Positions 50,789 through 63,833 of a stretch of DNA of 64,000 bases are shown here, piece by piece. The DNA comes from Cunninghamella blakesleeana (Eukaryota; Mucoromycota; Mucoromycetes; Mucorales; Cunninghamellaceae): positions 3,927,501-3,991,500 of the forward strand of contig JAFCIZ010000002.1 in assembly GCA_017871115.1 (NCBI GenBank), read 5' to 3'. Positions within the stretch are counted from its first letter, which is position 1. Every line of letters begins with the position of its first letter. Position numbers and translations under genes: made by a program. The notes under the pieces are model-generated. The model did no database searches, was not told the DNA's origin, and saw only the letters and a list, made by a program, of their open reading frames with translations.

Positions 50789-51846
50789 CCTTAAAAAATG
50801 ATAAACTAAATTATTATTGGTTATTAAAATAAAAGAGCGTTAGTATCCGATTTTCCACCTGCAAAAATGGCTGTTTATATTGCAACTGATGGAGTAATAT
50901 ACCGTAATGATGTCTTTGATGTTTCCACTGGTAAAAAACCTAGAGGTGAATTTGGTTATTTAATGTCTAAAGCTCATACTGATACAGAAAAAGAAGAAGC
51001 ACGTAAAATATATAATCAATCATCTTCTATCGCCAATAGCAATAACAGTAATACTTCAACTATAGATATTACCAATACTACTACAATACCATCAACATCC
51101 TCATCTGTATTAATAACACCTACATTTAAATCAACCTTAATCTTAGTGGCTGTTCGATTAGGTATTGATCATCTTCACCCTACTTATTATCCTGCATTAA
51201 AAGCTTGTTTCCAATTACCTTCTTTTGTTGGTATTGCTGGTGGTCGACCTAATTCATCTTTATATTTTATGGGATTACAAAATGATGAATTAATATATAT
51301 TGATCCTCATTTTTCTAGATGTGCTTTAGAAACAAAAGAACTAATGGAATATACTGAAGAGGTAATAATACACATACATACCTATATGTATAATATTTAT
51401 TTATATTTATATTAATATTAACTAAAAAATTATTATGATTATAATTATATCAGGATTTGGCAACGTACCATTGTACTATACCAAGAAAAATTCATATCTC
51501 ACAAATTGATCCATCTATGTTGCTTGGTTTTTATTGTCGAACAGAGGACGATTTTAATATCCTTTGTGAACAAATTGAAGAGGTAATCTATTTACGTATC
51601 TTTTTTTATTTTATTTTTTATTTTATAATAATAACAGCATTAAATTTATATATTTATACATAAATTTTTTACTTTATTTTCATATTAAACTTGTTTTAAT
51701 TATAGATTAATCAACATTATACGGCTATTTTTTCTATTCAAGATAATGCACCAGGATATGATGAAGATGAAAGAAGTGAAAATGATTTTGGCATCGTTAG
51801 TGATGATGAGGAAGAAGAAATAGCATCTGATCGCGAATCATTTTAA
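49603..51846 (+). CDS. ATG4: Autophagy cysteine protease ATG4 (peptidase C54)
   Basis: Five exons: 49603-50511, 50607-50740, 50836-51361, 51454-51582 and 51706-51846, 612 residues, longer than yeast Atg4 (494) because of a Ser/Asn/Gln-rich N-terminal extension and an internal Ser/Thr/Asn insertion (about 51010-51110). It processes and deconjugates Atg8. The catalytic Cys lies in [10 protein letters not shown] and the Asp-His pair in [19 protein letters not shown] precedes it. The C terminus is acidic and lacks a clear LIR ending. Exon 3 uses an A-rich acceptor (ataaaag). High confidence. Confidence 0.94.
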
Positions 51847-52114
51847 ATTTATATATATTTATTATTGTTGTATATTCACTATTATTATTTTATTTTTATT
51901 TTTATTTTTATTTTTCATTATTACTAACTTGATTATTTATTCCATTCATGCTGTTATACATATATATTCTTTTTTATATACTTATTTGATATCTATAAAT
52001 ATATTATATTTATTTATATATAATTTATTATTATTGTTGTTATTATGAATTATGATATATTGTAAAAGTATGCTATATAAACCATAAAAAGGTAAAGTGT
52101 ATGAATTTTATGAA

Positions 52115-52594
52115 TCATTTATCAAATGTCATTAAACTAGAGTATTTATCTATTTGGTTTTTCTTTTCTTCAAGAATGGACAATTCACGTTTTAAAATAT
52201 CTTCTTGTTCTTCCTTTACATATTGTAAACCAGGTAGATCTTGTAATAAGCGCCGCGCATGTTCAATACGCTCATTTAATCTTATGACAGCTTTTCCAAT
52301 ATCTTCTGAATTATCTCCTGTTAATATTTTATTTACAATATCATGTATAGTTGGTAAGAAAGAAAATTCACTTTTATTAAAAGTTAAATGTTGAGCTGTG
52401 TCTAATGGATTATCTATTGTTGCTGTATTTTCATTATTATTTTCTATTATATTATTGTTAGTTGTTGGATTAGAAGGTGGTGGTTGTAATAATTCAGCTG
52501 CTATTACAGGCTGAGCTTCTTGCATAGTAATATCATCTGAAGATAAATCAACAGTAAAATGGGAAAAATCATCTTGTATAAAAGAAGTATCCAT
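52115..52594 (-). CDS. Mediator subunit 9
   Basis: A single exon of 159 residues. The N-terminal half is acidic and Asn-rich. The C-terminal half has the MED9 helical region: FSFLPTIHDIVNKIL, then an Arg/Leu helix, LPGLQYVKEEQEDIL and a coiled coil. MED9 is a middle-module subunit of the RNA polymerase II Mediator. The start at 52594 is chosen because the in-frame extension up to 52765 is Lys/Phe-rich, reaches into the divergent gene start and lacks family similarity. The start lies 164 bp from the divergently transcribed CMD-fold gene, so they probably share a promoter. Assignment is moderate because the family is weakly conserved. Confidence 0.72.
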   Translation of the reverse strand: MDTSFIQDDFSHFTVDLSSDDITMQEAQPVIAAELLQPPPSNPTTNNNIIENNNENTATIDNPLDTAQHLTFNKSEFSFLPTIHDIVNKILTGDNSEDIGKAVIRLNERIEHARRLLQDLPGLQYVKEEQEDILKRELSILEEKKNQIDKYSSLMTFDK

Positions 52595-52758
52595 TTTATA
52601 TAAATATTCAAAAGGATAAGAGTAAGAAAAAAAAGACAAATTAGAATTTAGAAAAAAAAAGTGATGAGTTTGAAAATGGGTTTTATCCACTTTTCTCATA
52701 AAAAAAAATATAGTAATTTTTTTTCCCTCCTTTTTCTTTCTTCCTCCTTTATTACACC
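52595..52758. promoter_or_regulatory. Bidirectional promoter, MED9 / CMD-fold gene
   Basis: Only 164 bp separate the two divergent start codons. The region is rich in A/T runs with no further gene, so both cores must lie here. Confidence 0.6.
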
Positions 52759-53687
52759 ATGTCATTAAATATAGTACTTGACAAAATACGCACTATTTAC
52801 AAAGTTGATAAAGAAAATGCCGATACATATCTTTTAAATAATTGGTTTATAATATCTGTTAGTATTTATATTAATAAACAATTTTACTCTGCAATTATAC
52901 TTAAAACTTTTCTTTTATTCTTTCTTTCTTTTGCTCAATAAGACCATAGTTATTAGTACCTTAAATCAACCTCAAGATATTAAATATGTCTATAGTTTTA
53001 TTCAAAATGATATTCAAAACTTTAAAAATTTATCAATTCAACAAAAAATAGATTTAGAAGTTAAAATTGTAATGAAATTAAGAGACGCTATATTAAAAGG
53101 ATTTATCGCAACTGGGTTTCCAAAGGTAAAAAGAAAAGAAAACGAAAATGAAATAAAAAAGCTTAAAAAATATATTTCATGCTTACTAATTTTTTATTTT
53201 TATTTTTTAGACAATAAACGGACTTCAAGAATTATATAAAAATACACCCGAACATATTAAAGAAAAAATACCAAAAGATCCAATCCGACAAGAAGAAACA
53301 TGGCAGCAAATAAGTGATCAGCGCCAAAGAGGGCAAAAATTATTTGACGTAATTTATGATAGACATACTAAAAAAGTGATGAATACAATGGATACCATTT
53401 ACCCAGATTTAGGTCAAACTGCCCGTTATCACATTTATGGTCCCATCTTATCAGATGTTACCTTTTTATCGCCAAAGGAAACAAGTTTAGTTGTTGTTGC
53501 AGGCTGTTTTGCTCAAAATATTCCAAGTCAACTTCGGGGACATGCGTATGGTGCTTTGCATAATGGTGCTACTCAAGATGATTTAAATATGTTATATGAT
53601 ACTGTTATTGTTCTATGTCACTATTACCATATTCCTCTTGATATTAATATTCGTCCAAATACAATTCTTAAAAAAAGTAAATTATAA
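52759..53687 (+). CDS. Peroxisomal CMD/AhpD-fold protein (Pxp2/YJR111C-like)
   Basis: Three exons, 52759-52857, 52943-53125 and 53211-53687, 252 residues. The C-terminal half is a carboxymuconolactone decarboxylase/AhpD-like helical fold (ETSLVVVAGCFAQNIPSQL, HAYGALHNGATQDDL). A single Cys is seen near the AhpD active-site region rather than a CxxC pair, so peroxidase activity is doubtful. The protein ends in SKL, a type 1 peroxisomal targeting signal. Both features recall yeast Pxp2. The donor of intron 1 is taken as GTTAGT (phase 0), which is the weakest point of the model. Divergent from MED9. Confidence 0.78.
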
Positions 53688-54248
53688 TTTGCACGGAAAT
53701 AAATTTATGCATATATGTATTATTATTTACTTGTCATCATATCTATTAAAATAATATTATTTTTCGATCTGAATATGAATTTTATAATTTCGAAATAAAA
53801 TACTTCAGAATATAACTGAAAAAAAGAACGTTATATTATAAATTTTGATATTACCACCCTTACCAAACCTATCATGTGTATAAATTTAATAAATAAAAAT
53901 AAATGTCTCATAATTCAATAAAATTTTAAAATTCCTATATATAAAAACTTAGTTTTCGTTTTTCGTTGGTAATTTTTGCACAAGTTATGTTTAAATTATA
54001 TAATTCATTTTCCATTGCTTAGATTATTTATTAAAAAAAAAAAAGCTTTATGTACGTGTAATAAAATAATTAAAAGCTGTATAAATTAATTTAGGTACGT
54101 ATATAAAGACATATTTTATTGAATAATAAATTCTATTAGTTATACATTTTGTAGTCTGATTTTATTATAAAGATAAATGTTCTAAAACGACCTATGTAAA
54201 TAATTAAAATGTATTATTCTTCATAAACAAAGCTTTTATATTATTTTT
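53688..54248. other. Convergent 3' intergenic region
   Basis: AT-rich, with AATAAA-like signals on both strands. No gene seen. Confidence 0.8.
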
Positions 54249-56282
54249 TTATAATCTGTATAAGAAATTAGTATCTTCTTTATCAGTTAAATCCAGAGTA
54301 ATATCGCGTTCATCTTCTTTAAAATCAGGCCGACTTCTTTTCTTTTGATTATGAGCTTTCATATTTAAACGAGCAATAAATAATAACAAACATGCTAAAA
54401 GATTACAAGCGAGGTAGCCTCCTAAAGGTCCAAGATATCTGGGTTTTGCTGAATCTACCATAAAAAATGGCCCAATGAAATTACCCACTAAAATAAAGCA
54501 ATATAATAAATAAATAAATAAGTTTAATATTAGTTTTTTTTTTTTTTTTTGCTCTCTATTTTTTATGTACATGTACAGAATATATAAATAAATATTGATT
54601 TTTTTCTTACATGTATAGAAAATAAGTTGCAATCCTTGGTAGAAAATTTTTTTAGTGTATCCAGAAGCGTTAGAAGCAATTAATGTCAATAGCATACAAT
54701 AGCCAGATCCATACTATATACATATATATACAGAGAAAAAAAAGAAAGAAAGATTATTATAATGATTTATTATATAAATAGAAGTCATTATTGTCTTTTA
54801 TTTTCTTACCACGTGAATTAGAATAGTGCCTAATAGTTTAATTTTCCCACTTGGGATAGCCATTAAAATAACAATACCAAGAGCAGATACCAATAAAGCA
54901 GCAATGGCAACATAAGTAAGTTCGTTAAATCGACGACTTGCCCACATGACAGTAGCAACTCCTATCAATGAAATAGCACCATTTGGCATTTGTAATAAAA
55001 CAGCATCTAAACCGGAAAACCCAAAAGATTCTACAACGATTGAACTATAAATAGTGAAAAAGCCATTAGTGATCATCATAAAAAATGATGCAAAGATAAA
55101 ACACCAAAGTTTGAGTTCTTTTAGCGCTTCAAAAATATGATTCCATTTGAATTCTTTGGATTGCACAACAGCATTATCCTTTATACGTTCATTCACAATT
55201 TCTTCTTCTTCAGGGGTCAAGTTTAACAATTTTGATTTTGGATTATCGACCAAGAAAAATATAGTAATAAATCCAAAGGCAATAGTAACGATACCAAAAA
55301 TAATAAATATCCACTATAATAAAAATACTAATAATAAATAACGTGCATTTATATAAATTATGCTTATTTTGATCTTTTTTTTTTTACCTGCCAACCTGAC
55401 ATCGATTTTACACCATTTAACTGAGCACTACCATAACCTATTAAACCAGCAAAGGTAGATGCAACCGAATTAGCCAACCACAATGATGCCACCATCGTAC
55501 TATATTCTGATCTACGAAACATAGCAGCAACTAATAATAATAAACTGGGATAAGCAATGCTTTCAAATAAACCTAAGAGAAATCTTTTTACATATATTAT
55601 AATAATAATAATAAATTAATAAATTAATAAAACATATGGGTTATTTTAATATTAGTAAATATATATGAAGTACCTTAAACCTGCTAAAATAGAAAAATTT
55701 CTTCCAAAAGCCATACATGCTAGTACGGTCCCCCAAGCTAATAAGGAAAAGCCGAGGTACTTTCTTGTAGGTAATTTATGCAATAAATAAAAGTTTGGAA
55801 TCTAAGATAAAAAATAAGATGAAAATGAAAAAAGGTTTAAATAAAGAATACCAATAAGGTTTATGTCAAGTCATTTTTATTTTAAAAATTCCGACTTTTA
55901 TGTACCTGAAAAATGAGATATCCAAGATAAAATAATGAGCCCAAAAAATTAAATTGAGTTGTATTAATATTTGAATCTGTTTTTAAACCTAATACTGCAC
56001 TCATATTTAAGGTATATTTATCTATCCACTAAAATAATTATTTAAAAAATAGGTGATAATCAATATATATGTAATATAGTTTGATGATTACAATTAATAT
56101 ATATATTTACTTACCTGTAAAAAGGTGATAGTGGCAGCCAATGGCATGAATCTCCATACTAGCTTATTAAATACTCTACGTTCTATTTCACTTTTATTAT
56201 AACTTTTTTGATCAGATATATCATCATTTGTATTTGATTCTAAATCATCAACGTCCAATTTATCTATATGTTTATCTGTCAT
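54249..56282 (-). CDS. MFS transporter, allantoate-permease (anion:cation symporter) family
   Basis: Seven exons: 56115-56282, 55906-56028, 55674-55801, 55388-55583, 54810-55313, 54611-54713 and 54249-54487, 486 residues. About twelve hydrophobic segments. Family markers are WRFMPLAATITFLQ before WIDKYTLNMSAV, GYLIFQIPNFYLLHKLP, and LRFLLGLFESIAYPS. These fit the Dal5/Tna1/Liz1 group, which takes up organic anions such as allantoate, nicotinate or pantothenate; the substrate cannot be read from sequence. The expected first Asp of this family (ID.xN) is in WIDKYTLN. The junctions of exon 4 (acceptor AAAAAG) and exon 7 are less certain. Confidence 0.88.
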
Positions 56283-56709
56283 TTTTTTTTTTTTTTTTTC
56301 AAAAAGTAAAATAGTATAATAAAAAACAAAACAAGTGTGAAAATAAAAGATTTTCTTTTTTATATAGAATTTTTTATACATAAGGTTTATTTTTTTTTCG
56401 GTTTGTATGTATGATTGGCATTTGGAGCTATTGTGTGAATAAATCATAAAAATGGCGTCAACTATGATAATGGTGATGGTATTTTTTAAGTCATACATGT
56501 TTTTTTATTTGCTGATTGGATGATATCGTTTACTTTTCCGTTGGTACGGGTTACACATAAAAACTAAATTCAGAATTTAGAAAACTGGTACAATGGCGTT
56601 ATCCTTCATTTTTTATTTTTTTATTTGATATTATAGTTTAAATCATTCATATATATATGTAATATAATATAAAGTATATAAAATAAAAATAAAAATAAAA
56701 CACGAAAGA

Positions 56710-56740
<31 letters not shown>

Positions 56741-56820
56741 AATTTAATAGATAAGTATAAAGTAACAATATATCTCTAAAAGAATCAAAACCTAATCAAT
56801 AAATCCTATCATTCTATTTT
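56283..56820. other. Intergenic
   Basis: Promoter side of the transporter gene and 3' side of beta-adaptin. Contains an (AT)n run at about 56712-56733. No gene seen. Confidence 0.8.
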
Positions 56821-59800
56821 TTAAAATAAACCAGCAAATGGATCAGATTTTGTATTATTTTTGTCATTAGTCGTTTGAGTAGGTTGAGTAGATTGAGTTG
56901 TTGATAAAGATGTTAAATCAAACAAATCATTTGAATTTGAATTATTATATTGTTGAGGTGACTGTGGTTGAATAGGAGCACTGGAAGTAAAAGACATTGG
57001 AGTACTTGGTTGTGATGATTGATTATATAACTTCATAATATCATTAAGTCCTCCACCATTACTCATTGGTCGTTGTGATTGTTGTTGTTGTTGTTGTGAT
57101 TGTGTATCAAGTGACATTAAATCACCTAAAGATTGGTTCATATCACTTGACATGAGAGAATTTTCTTGAGGTTCATCCCAATCTAAATCCAATAAATTAT
57201 CAATATCATTATTTTTAATAGCTTCTTTAATTTTAGCTGGTGGCGCCGTTGCATCATCTTCTTCTTCATTGTGTTGTGCTCCTGAGGTTTTATGAACATT
57301 ATCGGCTCCATATTTTTTGCCAGCAATAAATGTTTCAGGTGGCTTATGGTAAACGGATGCTAAGGTACCAATGTGATATAATAAATCATCAAGTAATGCT
57401 GGTGATAATCCATTTCCTTCTCCAACAATAGGTGGTTTTTCAGTTAAAACAACGGCCTGTATTAATAAAAATGTAAATGAATAAATATTAAATGATATTT
57501 TTAATATATATACATCTGTATGTATAAATAGTTATCTGTATATAAATTTACTTTGGCAGCTTGAGGATCAGTAGATAATAAACGCCAATAAACATAAGCA
57601 CGATCACGAATATCTGCGTTATCACAATCATTGGTGGCTGTTTGTAATACGCGTTGCACAAGATCTTGATTTTCATTTGGTTTTTTCAAAAAGAGTTTGA
57701 CAGTAGCCGTAAGAAGTTGAAGTTGGACCTAAATAATAATAATAATAGTATATTTAGTTTTAATGTTATAAGCTTTCCTTTTATTATTAACAAATATTAA
57801 TATATAATTCACCTGAGCATTTTCTTCTTTAAAGTTTTCCAAAAAGCTACTGATCAAATCATCAGCGTTATCAATTCTCTCAGCATATTCACCAATAATC
57901 CATGTTAATGAAGCTTTGGCTTCTGGTTCATCGAGAGAATCCAAATTTTCACATAAGGTAGGAATAATACCTTCATATGTATGAGGGTATTTACGGAAGA
58001 TATCCTATTATACAATTTAAATATATATATATATATCTAATTTTAGTACACCAAAAGTAAAGATATGTATGATTATTATGATTCTGATTATTTTACTTTG
58101 ATCACAACAATAGCTTCTTGTACTACATAACTAACGCCAGTATTAATTAAATCTAAGAGTACATTGATACATCTTTCAGCAGCTTCTTCAATTTTAATAG
58201 CACAGCGTCCAATAGCATTAACTGATTTTCGTACAAAATCTACATCCACTTCATTAGCATATCTACAATATATATATAAATTTGTGTATGTATATAAGAA
58301 TTAGTAATTACAACCTTTCTATCTATAAAACATTACTATTACTATTATTATTATTATTATTATTTATGTCTCCTTTTTTTTACTCTTTAAGTTCGGATAG
58401 CAATTGATCAACATTTCGGTCGTTACAAAGACGAATCATTATTTCCAGCTTTTCTAATTTAACATAAGGAGGATCATTATATTTACAAAAGAACACACGC
58501 ATTTCATTGTTAAGAACTTCAGGACGTCGTTGTAAAACCAAATTAATATTTCTTAAAGCAATATATTGAACTTCAGGTGGACTTGATAACAAGGTCACTA
58601 TTATACAAATAATTACAAACATATACAGATATATATATATATGAGTATAATAATTTATATGTTTATTGGTATATATATCTATTTCCGTTTACCTAAAGGA
58701 GGAGCCATCTTTTTACATAAACCTTTGATAATATTTTGATCTTTAATATGTTGCATATTTATCATAAGAACCTTTTATAATAGTAATTAATATAAAAAAT
58801 AAAAACATATATTTGTATATCAAACTCCCTTTTCAATTTTATAATTTTTATATATTTAAATATATATTACCTTAATAACGGATAAAACTACAGCACCATT
58901 AGCATGTTGAAGTCTTGGTACAACACGTTCGCACAAACTTTCAGCTTCCTTACTATTTCCTGTTTTATAATCTGCCAATGCTGTTAAAATAGCAATTTGG
59001 CCCCATCTAATTTATATAAATAAAATAAAATAAAATAAAATGAATAAAACAATTCATCTACTCGTTACACTTATATTTATTTATATATCCATATGATGTT
59101 TTAAAACTTACTCGGTACATTCATTCAATGCATTTAATAATTTGTTAAGTGTTGTAGAATTTATCACAAATACATCTTTGTTGTTGGATATTTCATGGAT
59201 ATCTGCTAAAGCAATTACCGCATTTGCAACTACCATTGGATTTATATCCGATACCATTTCTTTAAGATCATTTACAAAATCCTGTTCAACTGTAAGTTCA
59301 GGATTTAGTTCATACAATTTGGCTACACAAATGGCTGCTGTTTTACGAACATAGGGATTTTCATCCTAAGAATAAAAATATCGATGCTATTAGATTCAAT
59401 AATGTGATAAAAAGTAATAATAATAATAATAATCGTAATAGTGAAAAAAAAACTGACACCATTTAAATATATATACCTTTAAACACTTTCTAAGAGGTTC
59501 AGTTAAATAATCCATAATTTTATCAACACGTAAACAGCCCATAGTACGAATAGCTAAAGCACGGATCAAAGGATTGGGATCGTCAGAATCTTTAACAAAT
59601 GTATTCACAGCAAGAATAACAAGTTCAGGTTGAGACTTGGCATAATTCATTAAATACAAATATACTAGTTTTTTTAATTCCAAATCTTCTGTTTGCATGT
59701 TTTTTAATACATCAGGAAAGAGTCCACTAACATCTTTTCCAACCGTCATATTAGCAATCACTTTTTTTACTGCATCCTTTCGTACGTGTCGATATTCACT

Positions 59801-60100
59801 ATTTAATTCAGCTTTTAATTCATAATTTTCCCCTATATTTTTATTTTATATGAAATAAAATTATTGCAATATAAAGTAGCTGATGAGTTTTATTTGTTTA
59901 ATAATAGTACATGTAGATTATTTCGTAAAAAAAGATGAAGCTTATTTTTTTTAGATGAAAATACTTATTTATTATGTGTATAATATATACAAATAGATAT
60001 ATTATATATATTATAATAATAATAATAATAATAATCAATTATTCGATAGTTTATTTTCTTTACCTTTTTTATTGGTTGTAAAGAATTTCGGTCGATTCAT
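56821..60100 (-). CDS. AP-1 complex beta-adaptin
   Basis: Ten exons: 60064-60100, 59477-59832, 59112-59365, 58871-59006, 58693-58771, 58384-58597, 58097-58262, 57813-58004, 57552-57728 and 56821-57456, 748 residues (yeast Apl2 is 726). The trunk of HEAT/ARM repeats is very close to animal AP1B1/AP2B1: FTTTNKKG start, [26 protein letters not shown]-like junction, [30 protein letters not shown] exon 7. A hinge with the clathrin-box LLDLD and a Gln/Ser/Asn-rich tail ending DPFAGLF follows. There is no folded ear domain, unlike animal beta-adaptins. It pairs with mu and gamma at the trans-Golgi and endosomes. AP-1 rather than AP-2 is inferred; fungal beta chains can be ambiguous. Confidence 0.93.
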
Positions 60101-61859
60101 TATATATTATTATTATTACTTTTATGTGTATATAACTTTTTTTTTTGGTGAGGAAGAAGTGGAAGAAGCGTGGTTGGAAAAAAAAAAACCACATAGTAAC
60201 TATATTTTTAAAAAATCGGGGTTCAAATCAAATTTAAAATTAATTTTTTTTAAATCACTTAAACTTTGTTCTTTTTTTTTTTCCTAAAAAACTTACGCTT
60301 TAAAAATCATTAAAAGCTCCTTAGATCCATCGCCAGTTGATCATATAACTGATACACTATCATAAATTTTTTTGGAAATTCAATATATACTCTGAGGCTC
60401 ATACTGTTTGATATTGCATTTTAATTAATAAAGTTTACATATCACATTCAATAAGTATGATTAAGAAAAATTTGGAAACTGCTCTTTATGTCATAATGAA
60501 ACTAGTACTTTAATACATATTATTTTGTATTATAGCAAAATAAATCATTTATGGAACTTAGTTATCAATCAAATACTGGATGGTATAAATATATTCAAGG
60601 ATATGGAAAACCTACTCTTTAACATGGATCCGAATATATTTATTAACGATCAAAACCTCCAAGTATTTAGCTGTGAAAATGAAAAATCTGGCAATTAATA
60701 TGGAAAATAAGGATATATAATCTTAATATGATTATTTCTCTTGTATCCACTAATATTATAAAGCTATATAGTATTTAGAACAAGTAAATAGATTTTTAAA
60801 ATAGTATTAATTTTTTGCGTTGATTTTTCAATGGTATTTAAATTCATTAGTACATGAGTTTACTTCTCATGACGATGTGACTCTTTCCAATTAATAAATT
60901 TTAAATTTTCAATACAAAAAAAAAATCTATTCTTTTTTTCTTTCTTTTTCTTTTATTTCATTATTATAATATTTGATAATATTTTATAATATATATGTAA
61001 TGATGAATTTTTATGTACTAAAAATGCAATAAAAAAAATCGACTATTAAAAAAAAGTGCAACACTATTAGTATTATTTGAATCTGTAAAAACTTTTAATA
61101 TGTACCATTGACCATTGGTTTTACCTTTGGGGTGATAAGAGGAATATATATTGTAACATCATGAAAAAAAAAAGTTTTTGTTTATTACTTTTCAATTACT
61201 ACTGGGTAAAAGGCGATTATACCAAATATAATCCGTTGCTATAAATGGTAAGATATTAAAGTTGCTGTAGTTAATAGATATGATCACCTTTTAGATAGAC
61301 AATTTACCTCATAAAAAACAGCATATGCTCTTTATATTTGATTGATCGTTTGGACTAATTTTTATTTTTTTATTTTTTTATTTTTACCTATTTTAATACT
61401 ATTTTTGATTTTTCCAAGGAAATTCTTGAAAAGGATTTGTAAATGCATATATAAAAAATCCAAGAAAAAGATGATATTAATTAATGTTTTTAATAATATA
61501 TAACAAATAAACTAATAAATCATGCAAAAAACGAGGTACCTTTAATCGAATAATATATATTTATATATATTTAAAACAAAAATAAATACATGATTGAGGC
61601 TGAACGAATATAGTGTATTTTTGCAAAATGTATGTTCGTGACTACATATTACTTAATAGGTAAATACATGTATATTTTTTTTTAAAAAAAATGGGGTATA
61701 TTGAACCTTGTTTCATGAAATAAATTTAAACTTTTTTGCCCTTTTTTTATTTTTATTTCCACTCTTCCTTTTCTTTTAATATTATTTTTTTTCTTACTTA
61801 AATTTTATTATTAATAATATATACTATTATTAATAAAATAAGCCATTATTAATAATATA
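60101..61859. other. Long intergenic region, no intact gene
   Basis: AT-rich. A short protein-like open stretch at about 60525-60700 (+) starts after a possible splice-acceptor TAG and ends in TAA; it matches nothing I know and may be a relic. The remainder shows no RNA gene or coding frame. Confidence 0.5.
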
Positions 61860-62296
61860 ATGAAAGATGATCAACCAGATTTTAAAGAAAATGATGATCC
61901 ATTATCTGTAGATAATATAGTATATATTTGCTCACCTAATCAATTAAAAAAGAAGAAATTGGAGGCTATTTTGCAAAATTTCGAACCCAGCTCTAAGTAT
62001 AGGTATAAAAATTCATATTTCAAAAAAATTAAAAATTAAAATTAAAAAAATTAATTTTTCTTTTTCTTTTATCATTTTATCAAACATATGAATATGTATA
62101 AATTTTATCCTTTAAAATATAAAAAAGAATAAAATATTATACAAATAATGAAGATTCAAGCAAATTAGCCTCGCTAGGCAATAGCGTAGTTGCTATTGGT
62201 TCTATTCAATTTCCCACGTCAACCGAAGGTATATACATAAATCTCTTATATGCTACTTTTTAAAGAATATATTTATTCTTATATTTTTTTTATATT

Positions 62297-62340
<44 letters not shown>

Positions 62341-63833
62341 CCTTAATATATAGCGGAATTTATATATGCACTTCTTAATGGAACTTCAATAGATAATGAG
62401 GATATTATACAACTAAGGTATAATAAATTCAATTCGAATCAAATAAAATCATTACCACCTAATTTAATTGTATCTAAGGTACCAAAGCAAGTTTCAATAC
62501 AAACTATATATACTTTATTTCGAAAAATTGGCCCAATAGTCCAATGTATTTTAATAAAAGATCAGCAAGAAGACAGCACCGATACTAATAGGATAAATAT
62601 ACAATACATATCAAAATCTCATACTAGCGAAGCTTTATCAGCTTTTCATAATACTACTATTGAAAATAGCATAATGTAAATACATACAAATATATAAATA
62701 TATTAAATATAAATACAGAACCACGGAATTCACCCCTTTTCTTCTTTTTTTTCTTTATATCTAAATTGAATTCAAATACTAACTGTAGTTCAGTATCTTA
62801 CGGAGTATCACCAATAAAAAATACCAACAGCCGATCTACTGATCATAGCAATGAGAATACTCTAGCAACTAAAAAAAAATCACCAAAAATCATAAATAAA
62901 GAGCATTATAAAGTAGAGATCAAACCTAGTATGGATTTATGCAATTTATATATAAAAGGGTTACCAATGACAATAACATCAACAGAATTGTTTAATTTAT
63001 TTAAACCATTTGGACGGATTATCAGTGCAAGAGTGATGGAGAATGAAAAGGGGAAATCAAAAGGATTTGGGTTTGTTAGTTATAGTCAATCGATAGAATC
63101 AGCAGCTGCATTAATATCACTTCACCGTTATTACGATATTCAATTTCATGAACCTAAGACACCAAGACCTGACCAAGACATTATACAGCAATATTGGTCT
63201 TTATTAAATAGCACATTTCGTGACTATTTTTATTCAACCACGTTACCACCATTACCACCTTCCTCAACATCTACTTTACCAATGACCATACCACCAACCT
63301 TTTCTCCTCATTCTATTTCACAATATTATCCTGTTTATCCTTATTCTTATCATTATTATTCTTCATCACCACCTTCATCATCATCAGCAACAACAGCCCC
63401 TTATCAATTGTCAACTTCTTTACCATCAAATTATCATTATAATTTACACCCCCATTACTATTATGCACCACCACCACCTTCATTTCCTTCGTCTCCGTTA
63501 TATCCTACTACTTATTATACTCACCCATCTATTCTTTCTTCTGATAATAATGGCAGCTACAACAATAATAACAATAGCAATGCTGATACCTATGCTGATG
63601 CTGATGATACTGTTGAGGATGAAAATAACAGTAATAAAAATGAAAATGAAAATGAAAATGAAAATATTGAATCACAATTAAAAAACGCAATTCAAAAGGC
63701 GCTAGTGAATGAAAAAGAACAGCAAGAAATAGTTGATTATTTAATGACGCTAGATCTTCATAAACAGCAACTATGTATTGAGCAACCTGACTACTTATTA
63801 CAGCAATTAGCTGATTTAAAAGTTAAAAAATAA
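61860..63833 (+). CDS. RRM RNA-binding protein with possible MLLE-like C terminus
   Basis: Four exons: 61860-62002, 62128-62228, 62354-62675 and 62789-63833, 536 residues. A degenerate first RRM-like region spans exon 3 (NLIVSKVPKQVSIQTIYTLF), and a clear second RRM lies in exon 4 with RNP2 LYIKGL and RNP1 KGFGFVSY. Pro/Tyr/Ser-rich and Asn-rich low complexity follows. The last about 55 residues (NAIQKALVNEKEQQEIVDYL, then LDLHKQQLCIEQPDYL) look helical and may be a diverged MLLE/PABC domain, making it a distant Pab1/Pes4/Mip6-like protein. Intron 2 contains a T-run of about 50 at 62291-62340, and the exon 2 acceptor is A-rich. The RRM call is firm; the rest is inference. Confidence 0.82.
62291..62340. 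repeat. Poly(T) tract inside an intron
   Basis: About 50 consecutive T, interrupted only at its left edge, in intron 2 of the RRM gene. The length is liable to sequencing error. Confidence 0.9.
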
